Notes: generated by a model from the sequence alone, not told the origin. A stretch of 64,000 bases of DNA from Mytilus edulis (GCF_963676685.1 NW_027267187.1:99084-163083); one strand, 5' to 3'. Counted from the first letter of the stretch, positions 33,424-49,577 are shown. Numbers and translations: made by a program.

Positions 33424-34049
33424 TATGTCACCCCTTTGAAAAAGGGGGGATATATTGTTATTCTACGAATTTTTTCTTCCACACTTTTTGTCCAGCCGAT
33501 TTCTCGGAGATGCCTTGACATATATTTATAAAACTGCACCATAATGACAATCCCCATGTGCAAAGTTGCAGTAAGCATGGAATGGTTCAAGATGGCCGCC
33601 GTTTCCATGGAAACGGCAAAAATGTAAAAAACCGAAAAATGGTCCAAATTTAATGAAACTTTCAGAACTAATAACTCATCGTTAGAAGGCGTGACATCCA
33701 TCTTAAGAACTTTTAAAATGGCTACCGTTGTCATGGAAACGGTCCAAACGTGAAAAAAACGAAAATAAATCCTTAATTAATTCATAGAAAATAAACCGCT
33801 ACAGATACGGCAAAAAAAACCGTAAGTAGAAAACAGCAGTATAAACTGTAGAATTCATTGCCGTTGGAATTTTTAAGATAGCTGCTGTTACCATGGAGAT
33901 AACGCTAAAAGTGCACATTGGACCCATACGGTAAAAAACGTCAAAGTAACATTTTCGTACAAATTTTAAGCTCATTCCCGTTTAAATGCTATTGTATTGT
34001 CATCTGTCTTCGAAATTTTCAAAATGGCCGCCGTTGCCATGGAAACAGC

Positions 34050-34087
<38 letters not shown>

Positions 34088-35221
34088 AAAATTTGAGACA
34101 AAATTCTGTGATGAAGACTATGTGCAAAACATCTTCTAGAATATGCTAGAAGAAAACGAATATATAATTTAACGTTCTTCTTTCTATTCTATACAAAAAT
34201 CGTGCTCTGAAGAGAAAATCGCCACTGAGAGAGAGAGAGAGAAACATGAAGAGTACACATAATTGACATTTCTGCACTTGCATTAAAGTACACATCCGTT
34301 AATCGAACACCTGCAAAAATATACACATTAGCTGAAATCAATCGATAAGCGTGTAATTAAATTGTACAAGATATCGTGTGATACGCGTGATATTGAAGAA
34401 TAAAATGAACAGTTAGTATGCCGCTCCGTCAATATATACACATGTTGTCTGTCCAAGGTCCCCTCTAAAAAGAATAGTAATGTACTAACTCCACGATAAT
34501 ATACTTCAGTATCACGTGACAGCACCTTTCTTCCTCAAGCGTGTGTCTAATTTAAGATTTTAAAGAGTTCCCCAACTATAAATAGACATCACTCTTAGTC
34601 TCCGAGAAGAGAAAAGGGGGGGGGGGGGGGTCAAAGGCATGTATACTAGACGTGCCATGTGACTTTGATACACTCAAACTGGTTGCTGCTACTGTGACAA
34701 TGTCAAGAACGGGGTGACATCCTCCGCTATTGCTTGCAATGGCAAATCTAGTGTTAGAATAACTCATTCGCAATTCATTTTTTCTGATGAGAAAACAGGA
34801 AATAGAGTATTTTTCTCAATTTTACGTGTAAAATTGTTCACAGATATTTGTCACTGAACAGCACAAAACGTATAGACAAGGAATAAACCAATGCAAAATG
34901 TGTCACTTTATGCTATACAAAGTATTGATCAATCAATCAAATCATGATTCAAGTGATCAAATCATGATAAGTGATCAATCAATCAAGTTTTGATATCAAA
35001 CAAGTAATGAATCAAGTGCAATTATCGAAAAAAAACGTCCCCTTACCATTTTACAAACTGCCTATCAGTCGATTAATCAATCAATCAAACGATTAATCAA
35101 TCAATGATTGATCAATCATGATCACAAACCATCAACCAACCAATCCACATATCTTTTACGTTGAGTTTATGAAAGAAAATACCTTTAATTTTCTGTTGAA
35201 CAATCGACTTTCGCGTATTAT
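33424..35221 (+). repeat. Array unit 3 (1798 bp)
   Basis: A33, G15. No point difference noticed. Confidence 0.95.
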
Positions 35222-35847
35222 TATGTCACCCCTTTGAAAAAGGGGGGATATATTGTTATTCTACGAATTTTTTCTTCCACACTTTTTGTCCAGCCGATTT
35301 CTCGGAGATGCCTTGACATATATTTATAAAACTGCACCATAATGACAATCCCCATGTGCAAAGTTGCAGTAAGCATGGAATGGTTCAAGATGGCCGCCGT
35401 TTCCATGGAAACGGCAAAAATGTAAAAAACCGAAAAATGGTCCAAATTTAATGAAACTTTCAGAACTAATAACTCATCGTTAGAAGGCGTGACATCCATC
35501 TTAAGAACTTTTAAAATGGCTACCGTTGTCATGGAAACGGTCCAAACGTGAAAAAAACGAAAATAAATCCTTAATTAATTCATAGAAAATAAACCGCTAC
35601 AGATACGGCAAAAAAAACCGTAAGTAGAAAACAGCAGTATAAACTGTAGAATTCATTGCCGTTGGAATTTTTAAGATAGCTGCTGTTACCATGGAGATAA
35701 CGCTAAAAGTGCACATTGGACCCATACGGTAAAAAACGTCAAAGTAACATTTTCGTACAAATTTTAAGCTCATTCCCGTTTAAATGCTATTGTATTGTCA
35801 TCTGTCTTCGAAATTTTCAAAATGGCCGCCGTTGCCATGGAAACAGC

Positions 35848-35884
<37 letters not shown>

Positions 35885-37016
35885 AAAATTTGAGACAAAA
35901 TTCTGTGATGAAGACTATGTGCAAAACATCTTCTAGAATATGCTAGAAGAAAACGAATATATAATTTAACGTTCTTCTTTCTATTCTATACAAAAATCGT
36001 GCTCTGAAGAGAAAATCGCCACTGAGAGAGAGAGAGAGAAACATGAAGAGTACACATAATTGACATTTCTGCACTTGCATTAAAGTACACATCCGTTAAT
36101 CGAACACCTGCAAAAATATACACATTAGCTGAAATCAATCGATAAGCGTGTAATTAAATTGTACAAGATATCGTGTGATACGCGTGATATTGAAGAATAA
36201 AATGAACAGTTAGTATGCCGCTCCGTCAATATATACACATGTTGTCTGTCCAAGGTCCCCTCTAAAAAGAATAGTAATGTACTAACTCCACGATAATATA
36301 CTTCAGTATCACGTGACAGCACCTTTCTTCCTCAAGCGTGTGTCTAATTTAAGATTTTAAAGAGTTCCCCAACTATAAATAGACATCACTCTTAGTCTCC
36401 GAGAAGAGAAAAGGGGGGGGGGGGGTCAAAGGCATGTATACTAGACGTGCCATGTGACTTTGATACACTCAAACTGGTTGCTGCTACTGTGACAATGTCA
36501 AGAACGGGGTGACATCCTCCGCTATTGCTTGCAATGGCAAATCTAGTGTTAGAATAACTCATTCGCAATTCATTTTTTCTGATGAGAAAACAGGAAATAG
36601 AGTATTTTTCTCAATTTTACGTGTAAAATTGTTCACAGATATTTGTCACTGAACAGCACAAAACGTATAGACAAGGAATAAACCAATGCAAAATGTGTCA
36701 CTTTATGCTATACAAAGTATTGATCAATCAATCAAATCATGATTCAAGTGATCAAATCATGATAAGTGATCAATCAATCAAGTTTTGATATCAAACAAGT
36801 AATGAATCAAGTGCAATTATCGAAAAAAAACGTCCCCTTACCATTTTACAAACTGCCTATCAGTCGATTAATCAATCAATCAAACGATTAATCAATCAAT
36901 GATTGATCAATCATGATCACAAACCATCAACCAACCAATCCACATATCTTTTACGTTGAGTTTATGAAAGAAAATACCTTTAATTTTCTGTTGAACAATC
37001 GACTTTCGCGTATTAT
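35222..37016 (+). repeat. Array unit 4 (1795 bp)
   Basis: A32, G13. No point difference noticed. Confidence 0.95.
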
Positions 37017-37642
37017 TATGTCACCCCTTTGAAAAAGGGGGGATATATTGTTATTCTACGAATTTTTTCTTCCACACTTTTTGTCCAGCCGATTTCTCGG
37101 AGATGCCTTGACATATATTTATAAAACTGCACCATAATGACAATCCCCATGTGCAAAGTTGCAGTAAGCATGGAATGGTTCAAGATGGCCGCCGTTTCCA
37201 TGGAAACGGCAAAAATGTAAAAAACCGAAAAATGGTCCAAATTTAATGAAACTTTCAGAACTAATAACTCATCGTTAGAAGGCGTGACATCCATCTTAAG
37301 AACTTTTAAAATGGCTACCGTTGTCATGGAAACGGTCCAAACGTGAAAAAAACGAAAATAAATCCTTAATTAATTCATAGAAAATAAACCGCTACAGATA
37401 CGGCAAAAAAAACCGTAAGTAGAAAACAGCAGTATAAACTGTAGAATTCATTGCCGTTGGAATTTTTAAGATAGCTGCTGTTACCATGGAGATAACGCTA
37501 AAAGTGCACATTGGACCCATACGGTAAAAAACGTCAAAGTAACATTTTCGTACAAATTTTAAGCTCATTCCCGTTTAAATGCTATTGTATTGTCATCTGT
37601 CTTCGAAATTTTCAAAATGGCCGCCGTTGCCATGGAAACAGC

Positions 37643-37679
<37 letters not shown>

Positions 37680-38809
37680 AAAATTTGAGACAAAATTCTG
37701 TGATGAAGACTATGTGCAAAACATCTTCTAGAATATGCTAGAAGAAAACGAATATATAATTTAACGTTCTTCTTTCTATTCTATACAAAAATCGTGCTCT
37801 GAAGAGAAAATCGCCACTGAGAGAGAGAGAGAGAAACATGAAGAGTACACATAATTGACATTTCTGCACTTGCATTAAAGTACACATCCGTTAATCGAAC
37901 ACCTGCAAAAATATACACATTAGCTGAAATCAATCGATAAGCGTGTAATTAAATTGTACAAGATATCGTGTGATACGCGTGATATTGAAGAATAAAATGA
38001 ACAGTTAGTATGCCGCTCCGTCAATATATACACATGTTGTCTGTCCAAGGTCCCCTCTAAAAAGAATAGTAATGTACTAACTCCACGATAATATACTTCA
38101 GTATCACGTGACAGCACCTTTCTTCCTCAAGCGTGTGTCTAATTTAAGATTTTAAAGAGTTCCCCAACTATAAATAGACATCACTCTTAGTCTCCGAGAA
38201 GAGAAAAGGGGGGGGGGGTCAAAGGCATGTATACTAGACGTGCCATGTGACTTTGATACACTCAAACTGGTTGCTGCTACTGTGACAATGTCAAGAACGG
38301 GGTGACATCCTCCGCTATTGCTTGCAATGGCAAATCTAGTGTTAGAATAACTCATTCGCAATTCATTTTTTCTGATGAGAAAACAGGAAATAGAGTATTT
38401 TTCTCAATTTTACGTGTAAAATTGTTCACAGATATTTGTCACTGAACAGCACAAAACGTATAGACAAGGAATAAACCAATGCAAAATGTGTCACTTTATG
38501 CTATACAAAGTATTGATCAATCAATCAAATCATGATTCAAGTGATCAAATCATGATAAGTGATCAATCAATCAAGTTTTGATATCAAACAAGTAATGAAT
38601 CAAGTGCAATTATCGAAAAAAAACGTCCCCTTACCATTTTACAAACTGCCTATCAGTCGATTAATCAATCAATCAAACGATTAATCAATCAATGATTGAT
38701 CAATCATGATCACAAACCATCAACCAACCAATCCACATATCTTTTACGTTGAGTTTATGAAAGAAAATACCTTTAATTTTCTGTTGAACAATCGACTTTC
38801 GCGTATTAT
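37017..38809 (+). repeat. Array unit 5 (1793 bp)
   Basis: A32, G11. No point difference noticed. Confidence 0.95.
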
Positions 38810-39435
38810 TATGTCACCCCTTTGAAAAAGGGGGGATATATTGTTATTCTACGAATTTTTTCTTCCACACTTTTTGTCCAGCCGATTTCTCGGAGATGCC
38901 TTGACATATATTTATAAAACTGCACCATAATGACAATCCCCATGTGCAAAGTTGCAGTAAGCATGGAATGGTTCAAGATGGCCGCCGTTTCCATGGAAAC
39001 GGCAAAAATGTAAAAAACCGAAAAATGGTCCAAATTTAATGAAACTTTCAGAACTAATAACTCATCGTTAGAAGGCGTGACATCCATCTTAAGAACTTTT
39101 AAAATGGCTACCGTTGTCATGGAAACGGTCCAAACGTGAAAAAAACGAAAATAAATCCTTAATTAATTCATAGAAAATAAACCGCTACAGATACGGCAAA
39201 AAAAACCGTAAGTAGAAAACAGCAGTATAAACTGTAGAATTCATTGCCGTTGGAATTTTTAAGATAGCTGCTGTTACCATGGAGATAACGCTAAAAGTGC
39301 ACATTGGACCCATACGGTAAAAAACGTCAAAGTAACATTTTCGTACAAATTTTAAGCTCATTCCCGTTTAAATGCTATTGTATTGTCATCTGTCTTCGAA
39401 ATTTTCAAAATGGCCGCCGTTGCCATGGAAACAGC

Positions 39436-39471
<36 letters not shown>

Positions 39472-40604
39472 AAAATTTGAGACAAAATTCTGTGATGAAG
39501 ACTATGTGCAAAACATCTTCTAGAATATGCTAGAAGAAAACGAATATATAATTTAACGTTCTTCTTTCTATTCTATACAAAAATCGTGCTCTGAAGAGAA
39601 AATCGCCACTGAGAGAGAGAGAGAGAAACATGAAGAGTACACATAATTGACATTTCTGCACTTGCATTAAAGTACACATCCGTTAATCGAACACCTGCAA
39701 AAATATACACATTAGCTGAAATCAATCGATAAGCGTGTAATTAAATTGTACAAGATATCGTGTGATACGCGTGATATTGAAGAATAAAATGAACAGTTAG
39801 TATGCCGCTCCGTCAATATATACACATGTTGTCTGTCCAAGGTCCCCTCTAAAAAGAATAGTAATGTACTAACTCCACGATAATATACTTCAGTATCACG
39901 TGACAGCACCTTTCTTCCTCAAGCGTGTGTCTAATTTAAGATTTTAAAGAGTTCCCCAACTATAAATAGACATCACTCTTAGTCTCCGAGAAGAGAAAAG
40001 GGGGGGGGGGGGGTCAAAGGCATGTATACTAGACGTGCCATGTGACTTTGATACACTCAAACTGGTTGCTGCTACTGTGACAATGTCAAGAACGGGGTGA
40101 CATCCTCCGCTATTGCTTGCAATGGCAAATCTAGTGTTAGAATAACTCATTCGCAATTCATTTTTTCTGATGAGAAAACAGGAAATAGAGTATTTTTCTC
40201 AATTTTACGTGTAAAATTGTTCACAGATATTTGTCACTGAACAGCACAAAACGTATAGACAAGGAATAAACCAATGCAAAATGTGTCACTTTATGCTATA
40301 CAAAGTATTGATCAATCAATCAAATCATGATTCAAGTGATCAAATCATGATAAGTGATCAATCAATCAAGTTTTGATATCAAACAAGTAATGAATCAAGT
40401 GCAATTATCGAAAAAAAACGTCCCCTTACCATTTTACAAACTGCCTATCAGTCGATTAATCAATCAATCAAACGATTAATCAATCAATGATTGATCAATC
40501 ATGATCACAAACCATCAACCAACCAATCCACATATCTTTTACGTTGAGTTTATGAAAGAAAATACCTTTAATTTTCTGTTGAACAATCGACTTTCGCGTA
40601 TTAT
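38810..40604 (+). repeat. Array unit 6 (1795 bp)
   Basis: A31, G14. No point difference noticed. Confidence 0.95.
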
Positions 40605-41230
40605 TATGTCACCCCTTTGAAAAAGGGGGGATATATTGTTATTCTACGAATTTTTTCTTCCACACTTTTTGTCCAGCCGATTTCTCGGAGATGCCTTGAC
40701 ATATATTTATAAAACTGCACCATAATGACAATCCCCATGTGCAAAGTTGCAGTAAGCATGGAATGGTTCAAGATGGCCGCCGTTTCCATGGAAACGGCAA
40801 AAATGTAAAAAACCGAAAAATGGTCCAAATTTAATGAAACTTTCAGAACTAATAACTCATCGTTAGAAGGCGTGACATCCATCTTAAGAACTTTTAAAAT
40901 GGCTACCGTTGTCATGGAAACGGTCCAAACGTGAAAAAAACGAAAATAAATCCTTAATTAATTCATAGAAAATAAACCGCTACAGATACGGCAAAAAAAA
41001 CCGTAAGTAGAAAACAGCAGTATAAACTGTAGAATTCATTGCCGTTGGAATTTTTAAGATAGCTGCTGTTACCATGGAGATAACGCTAAAAGTGCACATT
41101 GGACCCATACGGTAAAAAACGTCAAAGTAACATTTTCGTACAAATTTTAAGCTCATTCCCGTTTAAATGCTATTGTATTGTCATCTGTCTTCGAAATTTT
41201 CAAAATGGCCGCCGTTGCCATGGAAACAGC

Positions 41231-41267
<37 letters not shown>

Positions 41268-42400
41268 AAAATTTGAGACAAAATTCTGTGATGAAGACTA
41301 TGTGCAAAACATCTTCTAGAATATGCTAGAAGAAAACGAATATATAATTTAACGTTCTTCTTTCTATTCTATACAAAAATCGTGCTCTGAAGAGAAAATC
41401 GCCACTGAGAGAGAGAGAGAGAAACATGAAGAGTACACATAATTGACATTTCTGCACTTGCATTAAAGTACACATCCGTTAATCGAACACCTGCAAAAAT
41501 ATACACATTAGCTGAAATCAATCGATAAGCGTGTAATTAAATTGTACAAGATATCGTGTGATACGCGTGATATTGAAGAATAAAATGAACAGTTAGTATG
41601 CCGCTCCGTCAATATATACACATGTTGTCTGTCCAAGGTCCCCTCTAAAAAGAATAGTAATGTACTAACTCCACGATAATATACTTCAGTATCACGTGAC
41701 AGCACCTTTCTTCCTCAAGCGTGTGTCTAATTTAAGATTTTAAAGAGTTCCCCAACTATAAATAGACATCACTCTTAGTCTCCGAGAAGAGAAAAGGGGG
41801 GGGGGGGGGTCAAAGGCATGTATACTAGACGTGCCATGTGACTTTGATACACTCAAACTGGTTGCTGCTACTGTGACAATGTCAAGAACGGGGTGACATC
41901 CTCCGCTATTGCTTGCAATGGCAAATCTAGTGTTAGAATAACTCATTCGCAATTCATTTTTTCTGATGAGAAAACAGGAAATAGAGTATTTTTCTCAATT
42001 TTACGTGTAAAATTGTTCACAGATATTTGTCACTGAACAGCACAAAACGTATAGACAAGGAATAAACCAATGCAAAATGTGTCACTTTATGCTATACAAA
42101 GTATTGATCAATCAATCAAATCATGATTCAAGTGATCAAATCATGATAAGTGATCAATCAATCAAGTTTTGATATCAAACAAGTAATGAATCAAGTGCAA
42201 TTATCGAAAAAAAACGTCCCCTTACCATTTTACAAACTGCCTATCAGTCGATTAATCAATCAATCAAACGATTAATCAATCAATGATTGATCAATCATGA
42301 TCACAAACCATCAACCAACCAATCCACATATCTTTTACGTTGAGTTTATGAAAGAAAATACCTTTAATTTTCTGTTGAACAATCGACTTTCGCGTATTAT
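40605..42400 (+). repeat. Array unit 7 (1796 bp)
   Basis: A32, G14. No point difference noticed. Confidence 0.95.
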
Positions 42401-43026
42401 TATGTCACCCCTTTGAAAAAGGGGGGATATATTGTTATTCTACGAATTTTTTCTTCCACACTTTTTGTCCAGCCGATTTCTCGGAGATGCCTTGACATAT
42501 ATTTATAAAACTGCACCATAATGACAATCCCCATGTGCAAAGTTGCAGTAAGCATGGAATGGTTCAAGATGGCCGCCGTTTCCATGGAAACGGCAAAAAT
42601 GTAAAAAACCGAAAAATGGTCCAAATTTAATGAAACTTTCAGAACTAATAACTCATCGTTAGAAGGCGTGACATCCATCTTAAGAACTTTTAAAATGGCT
42701 ACCGTTGTCATGGAAACGGTCCAAACGTGAAAAAAACGAAAATAAATCCTTAATTAATTCATAGAAAATAAACCGCTACAGATACGGCAAAAAAAACCGT
42801 AAGTAGAAAACAGCAGTATAAACTGTAGAATTCATTGCCGTTGGAATTTTTAAGATAGCTGCTGTTACCATGGAGATAACGCTAAAAGTGCACATTGGAC
42901 CCATACGGTAAAAAACGTCAAAGTAACATTTTCGTACAAATTTTAAGCTCATTCCCGTTTAAATGCTATTGTATTGTCATCTGTCTTCGAAATTTTCAAA
43001 ATGGCCGCCGTTGCCATGGAAACAGC

Positions 43027-43064
<38 letters not shown>

Positions 43065-44197
43065 AAAATTTGAGACAAAATTCTGTGATGAAGACTATGT
43101 GCAAAACATCTTCTAGAATATGCTAGAAGAAAACGAATATATAATTTAACGTTCTTCTTTCTATTCTATACAAAAATCGTGCTCTGAAGAGAAAATCGCC
43201 ACTGAGAGAGAGAGAGAGAAACATGAAGAGTACACATAATTGACATTTCTGCACTTGCATTAAAGTACACATCCGTTAATCGAACACCTGCAAAAATATA
43301 CACATTAGCTGAAATCAATCGATAAGCGTGTAATTAAATTGTACAAGATATCGTGTGATTCGCGTGATATTGAAGAATAAAATGAACAGTTAGTATGCCG
43401 CTCCGTCAATATATACACATGTTGTCTGTCCAAGGTCCCCTCTAAAAAGAATAGTAATGTACTAACTCCACGATAATATACTTCAGTATCACGTGACAGC
43501 ACCTTTCTTCCTCAAGCGTGTGTCTAATTTAAGATTTTAAAGAGTTCCCCAACTATAAATAGACATCACTCTTAGTCTCCGAGAAGAGAAAAGGGGGGGG
43601 GGGGGGTCAAAGGCATGTATACTAGACGTGCCATGTGACTTTGATACACTCAAACTGGTTGCTGCTACTGTGACAATGTCAAGAACGGGGTGACATCCTC
43701 CGCTATTGCTTGCAATGGCAAATCTAGTGTTAGAATAACTCATTCGCAATTCATTTTTTCTGATGAGAAAACAGGAAATAGAGTATTTTTCTCAATTTTA
43801 CGTGTAAAATTGTTCACAGATATTTGTCACTGAACAGCACAAAACGTATAGACAAGGAATAAACCAATGCAAAATGTGTCACTTTATGCTATACAAAGTA
43901 TTGATCAATCAATCAAATCATGATTCAAGTGATCAAATCATGATAAGTGATCAATCAATCAAGTTTTGATATCAAACAAGTAATGAATCAAGTGCAATTA
44001 TCGAAAAAAAACGTCCCCTTACCATTTTACAAACTGCCTATCAGTCGATTAATCAATCAATCAAACGATTAATCAATCAATGATTGATCAATCATGATCA
44101 CAAACCATCAACCAACCAATCCACATATCTTTTACGTTGAGTTTATGAAAGAAAATACCTTTAATTTTCTGTTGAACAATCGACTTTCGCGTATTAT
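42401..44197 (+). repeat. Array unit 8 (1797 bp)
   Basis: A33, G14. Private change at 43360 (T where the others have A). Confidence 0.95.
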
Positions 44198-45986
44198 TAT
44201 GTCACCCCTTTGAAAAAGGGGGGATATATTGTTATTCTACGAATTTTTTCTTCCACACTTTTTGTCCAGCCGATTTCTCGGAGATGCCTTGACATATATT
44301 TATAAAACTGCACCATAATGACAATCCCCATGTGCAAAGTTGCAGTAAGCATGGAATGGTTCAAGATGGCCGCCGTTTCCATGGAAACGGCAAAAATGTA
44401 AAAAACCGAAAAATGGTCCAAATTTAATGAAACTTTCAGAACTAATAACTCATCGTTAGAAGGCGTGACATCCATCTTAAGAACTTTTAAAATGGCTACC
44501 GTTGTCATGGAAACGGTCCAAACGTGAAAAAAACGAAAATAAATCCTTAATTAATTCATAGAAAATAAACCGCTACAGATACGGCAAAAAAAACCGTAAG
44601 TAGAAAACAGCAGTATAAACTGTAGAATTCATTGCCGTTGGAATTTTTAAGATAGCTGCTGTTACCATGGAGATAACGCTAAAAGTGCACATTGGACCCA
44701 TACGGTAAAAAACGTCAAAGTAACATTTTCGTACAAATTTTAAGCTCATTCCCGTTTAAATGCTATTGTATTGTCATCTGTCTTCGAAATTTTCAAAATG
44801 GCCGCCGTTGCCATGGAAACAGCCTTAAAAAAAAAAAAAAAAAAAAAAAAAGGAAAATTTGAGACAAAATTCTGTGATGAAGACTATGTGCAAAACATCT
44901 TCTAGAATATGCTAGAAGAAAACGAATATATAATTTAACGTTCTTCTTTCTATTCTATACAAAAATCGTGCTCTGAAGAGAAAATCGCCACTGAGAGAGA
45001 GAGAGAGAAACATGAAGAGTACACATAATTGACATTTCTGCACTTGCATTAAAGTACACATCCGTTAATCGAACACCTGCAAAAATATACACATTAGCTG
45101 AAATCAATCGATAAGCGTGTAATTAAATTGTACAAGATATCGTGTGATACGCGTGATATTGAAGAATAAAATGAACAGTTAGTATGCCGCTCCGTCAATA
45201 TATACACATGTTGTCTGTCCAAGGTCCCCTCTAAAAAGAATAGTAATGTACTAACTCCACGATAATATACTTCAGTATCACGTGACAGCACCTTTCTTCC
45301 TCAAGCGTGTGTCTAATTTAAGATTTTAAAGAGTTCCCCAACTATAAATAGACATCACTCTTAGTCTCCGAGAAGAGAAAAGGGGGGGGGGGGGGTCAAA
45401 GGCATGTATACTAGACGTGCCATGTGACTTTGATACACTCAAACTGGTTGCTGCTACTGTGACAATGTCAAGAACGGGGTGACATCCTCCGCTATTGCTT
45501 GCAATGGCAAATCTAGTGTTAGAATAACTCATTCGCAATTCATTTTTTCTGATGAGAAAACAGGAAATAGAGTATTTTTCTCAATTTTACGTGTAAAATT
45601 GTTCACAGATATTTGTCACTGAACAGCACAAAACGTATAGACAAGGAATAAACCAATGCAAAATGTGTCACTTTATGCTATACAAAGTATTGATCAATCA
45701 ATCAAATCATGATTCAAGTGATCAAATCATGATAAGTGATCAATCAATCAATTTTTGATATCAAACAAGTAATGAATCAAGTGCAATTATCGAAAAAAAA
45801 CGTCCCCTTACCATTTTACAAACTGCCTATCAGTCGATTAATCAATCAATCAAACGATTAATCAATCAATGATTGATCAATCATGATCACAAACCATCAA
45901 CCAACCAATCCACATATCTTTTACGTTGAGTTTATGAAAGAAAATACCTTTAATTTTCTGTTGAACAATCGACTTTCGCGTATTAT
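44198..45986 (+). repeat. Array unit 9 (1789 bp, shortest)
   Basis: A25 (the shortest A tract), G14. Private change in the spacer at 45752 (T for G). Confidence 0.95.
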
Positions 45987-46612
45987 TATGTCACCCCTTT
46001 GAAAAAGGGGGGATATATTGTTATTCTACGAATTTTTTCTTCCACACTTTTTGTCCAGCCGATTTCTCGGAGATGCCTTGACATATATTTATAAAACTGC
46101 ACCATAATGACAATCCCCATGTGCAAAGTTGCAGTAAGCATGGAATGGTTCAAGATGGCCGCCGTTTCCATGGAAACGGCAAAAATGTAAAAAACCGAAA
46201 AATGGTCCAAATTTAATGAAACTTTCAGAACTAATAACTCATCGTTAGAAGGCGTGACATCCATCTTAAGAACTTTTAAAATGGCTACCGTTGTCATGGA
46301 AACGGTCCAAACGTGAAAAAAACGAAAATAAATCCTTAATTAATTCATAGAAAATAAACCGCTACAGATACGGCAAAAAAAACCGTCAGTAGAAAACAGC
46401 AGTATAAACTGTAGAATTCATTGCCGTTGGAATTTTTAAGATAGCTGCTGTTACCATGGAGATAACGCTAAAAGTGCACATTGGACCCATACGGTAAAAA
46501 ACGTCAAAGTAACATTTTCGTACAAATTTTAAGCTCATTCCCGTTTAAATGCTATTGTATTGTCATCTGTCTTCGAAATTTTCAAAATGGCCGCCGTTGC
46601 CATGGAAACAGC

Positions 46613-46649
<37 letters not shown>

Positions 46650-47781
46650 AAAATTTGAGACAAAATTCTGTGATGAAGACTATGTGCAAAACATCTTCTA
46701 GAATATGCTAGAAGAAAACGAATATATAATTTAACGTTCTTCTTTCTATTCTATACAAAAATCGTGCTCTGAAGAGAAAATCGCCACTGAGAGAGAGAGA
46801 GAGAAACATGAAGAGTACACATAATTGACATTTCTGCACTTGCATTAAAGTACACATCCGTTAATCGAACACCTGCAAAAATATACACATTAGCTGAAAT
46901 CAATCGATAAGCGTGTAATTAAATTGTACAAGATATCGTGAGATACGCGTGATATTGAAGAATAAAATGAACAGTTAGTATGCCGCTCCGTCAATATATA
47001 CACATGTTGTCTGTCCAAGGTCCCCTCTAAAAAGAATAGTAATGTACTAACTCCACGATAATATACTTCAGTATCACGTGACAGCACCTTTCTTCCTCAA
47101 GCGTGTGTCTAATTTAAGATTTTAAAGAGTTCCCCAACTATAAATAGACATCACTCTTAGTCTCCGAGAAGAGAAAAGGGGGGGGGGGGGTCAAAGGCAT
47201 GTATACTAGACGTGCCATGTGACTTTGATACACTCAAACTGGTTGCTGCTACTGTGACAATGTCAAGAACGGGGTGACATCCTCCGCTATTGCTTGCAAT
47301 GGCAAATCTAGTGTTAGAATAACTCATTCGCAATTCATTTTTTCTGATGAGAAAACAGGAAATAGAGTATTTTTCTCAATTTTACGTGTAAAATTGTTCA
47401 CAGATATTTGTCACTGAACAGCACAAAACGTATAGACAAGGAATAAACCAATGCAAAATGTGTCACTTTATGCTATACAAAGTATTGATCAATCAATCAA
47501 ATCATGATTCAAGTGATCAAATCATGATAAGTGATCAATCAATCAAGTTTTGATATCAAACAAGTAATGAATCAAGTGCAATTATCGAAAAAAAACGTCC
47601 CCTTACCATTTTACAAACTGCCTATCAGTCGATTAATCAATCAATCAAACGATTAATCAATCAATGATTGATCAATCATGATCACAAACCATCAACCAAC
47701 CAATCCACATATCTTTTACGTTGAGTTTATGAAAGAAAATACCTTTAATTTTCTGTTGAACAATCGACTTTCGCGTATTAT
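45987..47781 (+). repeat. Array unit 10 (1795 bp)
   Basis: A32, G13. Private changes at 46387 (C for A) and 46941 (A for T). Confidence 0.95.
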
Positions 47782-48407
47782 TATGTCACCCCTTTGAAAA
47801 AGGGGGGATATATTGTTATTCTACGAATTTTTTCTTCCACACTTTTTGTCCAGCCGATTTCTCGGAGATGCCTTGACATATATTTATAAAACTGCACCAT
47901 AATGACAATCCCCATGTGCAAAGTTGCAGTAAGCATGGAATGGTTCAAGATGGCCGCCGTTTCCATGGAAACGGCAAAAATGTAAAAAACCGAAAAATGG
48001 TCCAAATTTAATGAAACTTTCAGAACTAATAACTCATCGTTAGAAGGCGTGACATCCATCTTAAGAACTTTTAAAATGGCTACCGTTGTCATGGAAACGG
48101 TCCAAACGTGAAAAAAACGAAAATAAATCCTTAATTAATTCATAGAAAATAAACCGCTACAGATACGGCAAAAAAAACCGTAAGTAGAAAACAGCAGTAT
48201 AAACTGTAGAATTCATTGCCGTTGGAATTTTTAAGATAGCTGCTGTTACCATGGAGATAACGCTAAAAGTGCACATTGGACCCATACGGTAAAAAACGTC
48301 AAAGTAACATTTTCGTACAAATTTTAAGCTCATTCCCGTTTAAATGCTATTGTATTGTCATCTGTCTTCGAAATTTTCAAAATGGCCGCCGTTGCCATGG
48401 AAACAGC

Positions 48408-48445
<38 letters not shown>

Positions 48446-49577
48446 AAAATTTGAGACAAAATTCTGTGATGAAGACTATGTGCAAAACATCTTCTAGAAT
48501 ATGCTAGAAGAAAACGAATATATAATTTAACGTTCTTCTTTCTATTCTATACAAAAATCGTGCTCTGAAGAGAAAATCGCCACTGAGAGAGAGAGAGAGA
48601 AACATGAAGAGTACACATAATTGACATTTCTGCACTTGCATTAAAGTACACATCCGTTAATCGAACACCTGCAAAAATATACACATTAGCTGAAATCAAT
48701 CGATAAGCGTGTAATTAAATTGTACAAGATATCGTGTGATACGCGTGATATTGAAGAATAAAATGAACAGTTAGTATGCCGCTCCGTCAATATATACACA
48801 TGTTGTCTGTCCAAGGTCCCCTCTAAAAAGAATAGTAATGTACTAACTCCACGATAATATACTTCAGTATCACGTGACAGCACCTTTCTTCCTCAAGCGT
48901 GTGTCTAATTTAAGATTTTAAAGAGTTCCCCAACTATAAATAGACATCACTCTTAGTCTCCGAGAAGAGAAAAGGGGGGGGGGGGGTCAAAGGCATGTAT
49001 ACTAGACGTGCCATGTGACTTTGATACACTCAAACTGGTTGCTGCTACTGTGACAATGTCAAGAACGGGGTGACATCCTCCGCTATTGCTTGCAATGGCA
49101 AATCTAGTGTTAGAATAACTCATTCGCAATTCATTTTTTCTGATGAGAAAACAGGAAATAGAGTATTTTTCTCAATTTTACGTGTAAAATTGTTCACAGA
49201 TATTTGTCACTGAACAGCACAAAACGTATAGACAAGGAATAAACCAATGCAAAATGTGTCACTTTATGCTATACAAAGTATTGATCAATCAATCAAATCA
49301 TGATTCAAGTGATCAAATCATGATAAGTGATCAATCAATCAAGTTTTGATATCAAACAAGTAATGAATCAAGTGCAATTATCGAAAAAAAACGTCCCCTT
49401 ACCATTTTACAAACTGCCTATCAGTCGATTAATCAATCAATCAAACGATTAATCAATCAATGATTGATCAATCATGATCACAAACCATCAACCAACCAAT
49501 CCACATATCTTTTACGTTGAGTTTATGAAAGAAAATACCTTTAATTTTCTGTTGAACAATCGACTTTCGCGTATTAT
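47782..49577 (+). repeat. Array unit 11 (1796 bp)
   Basis: A33, G13. No point difference noticed. Confidence 0.95.
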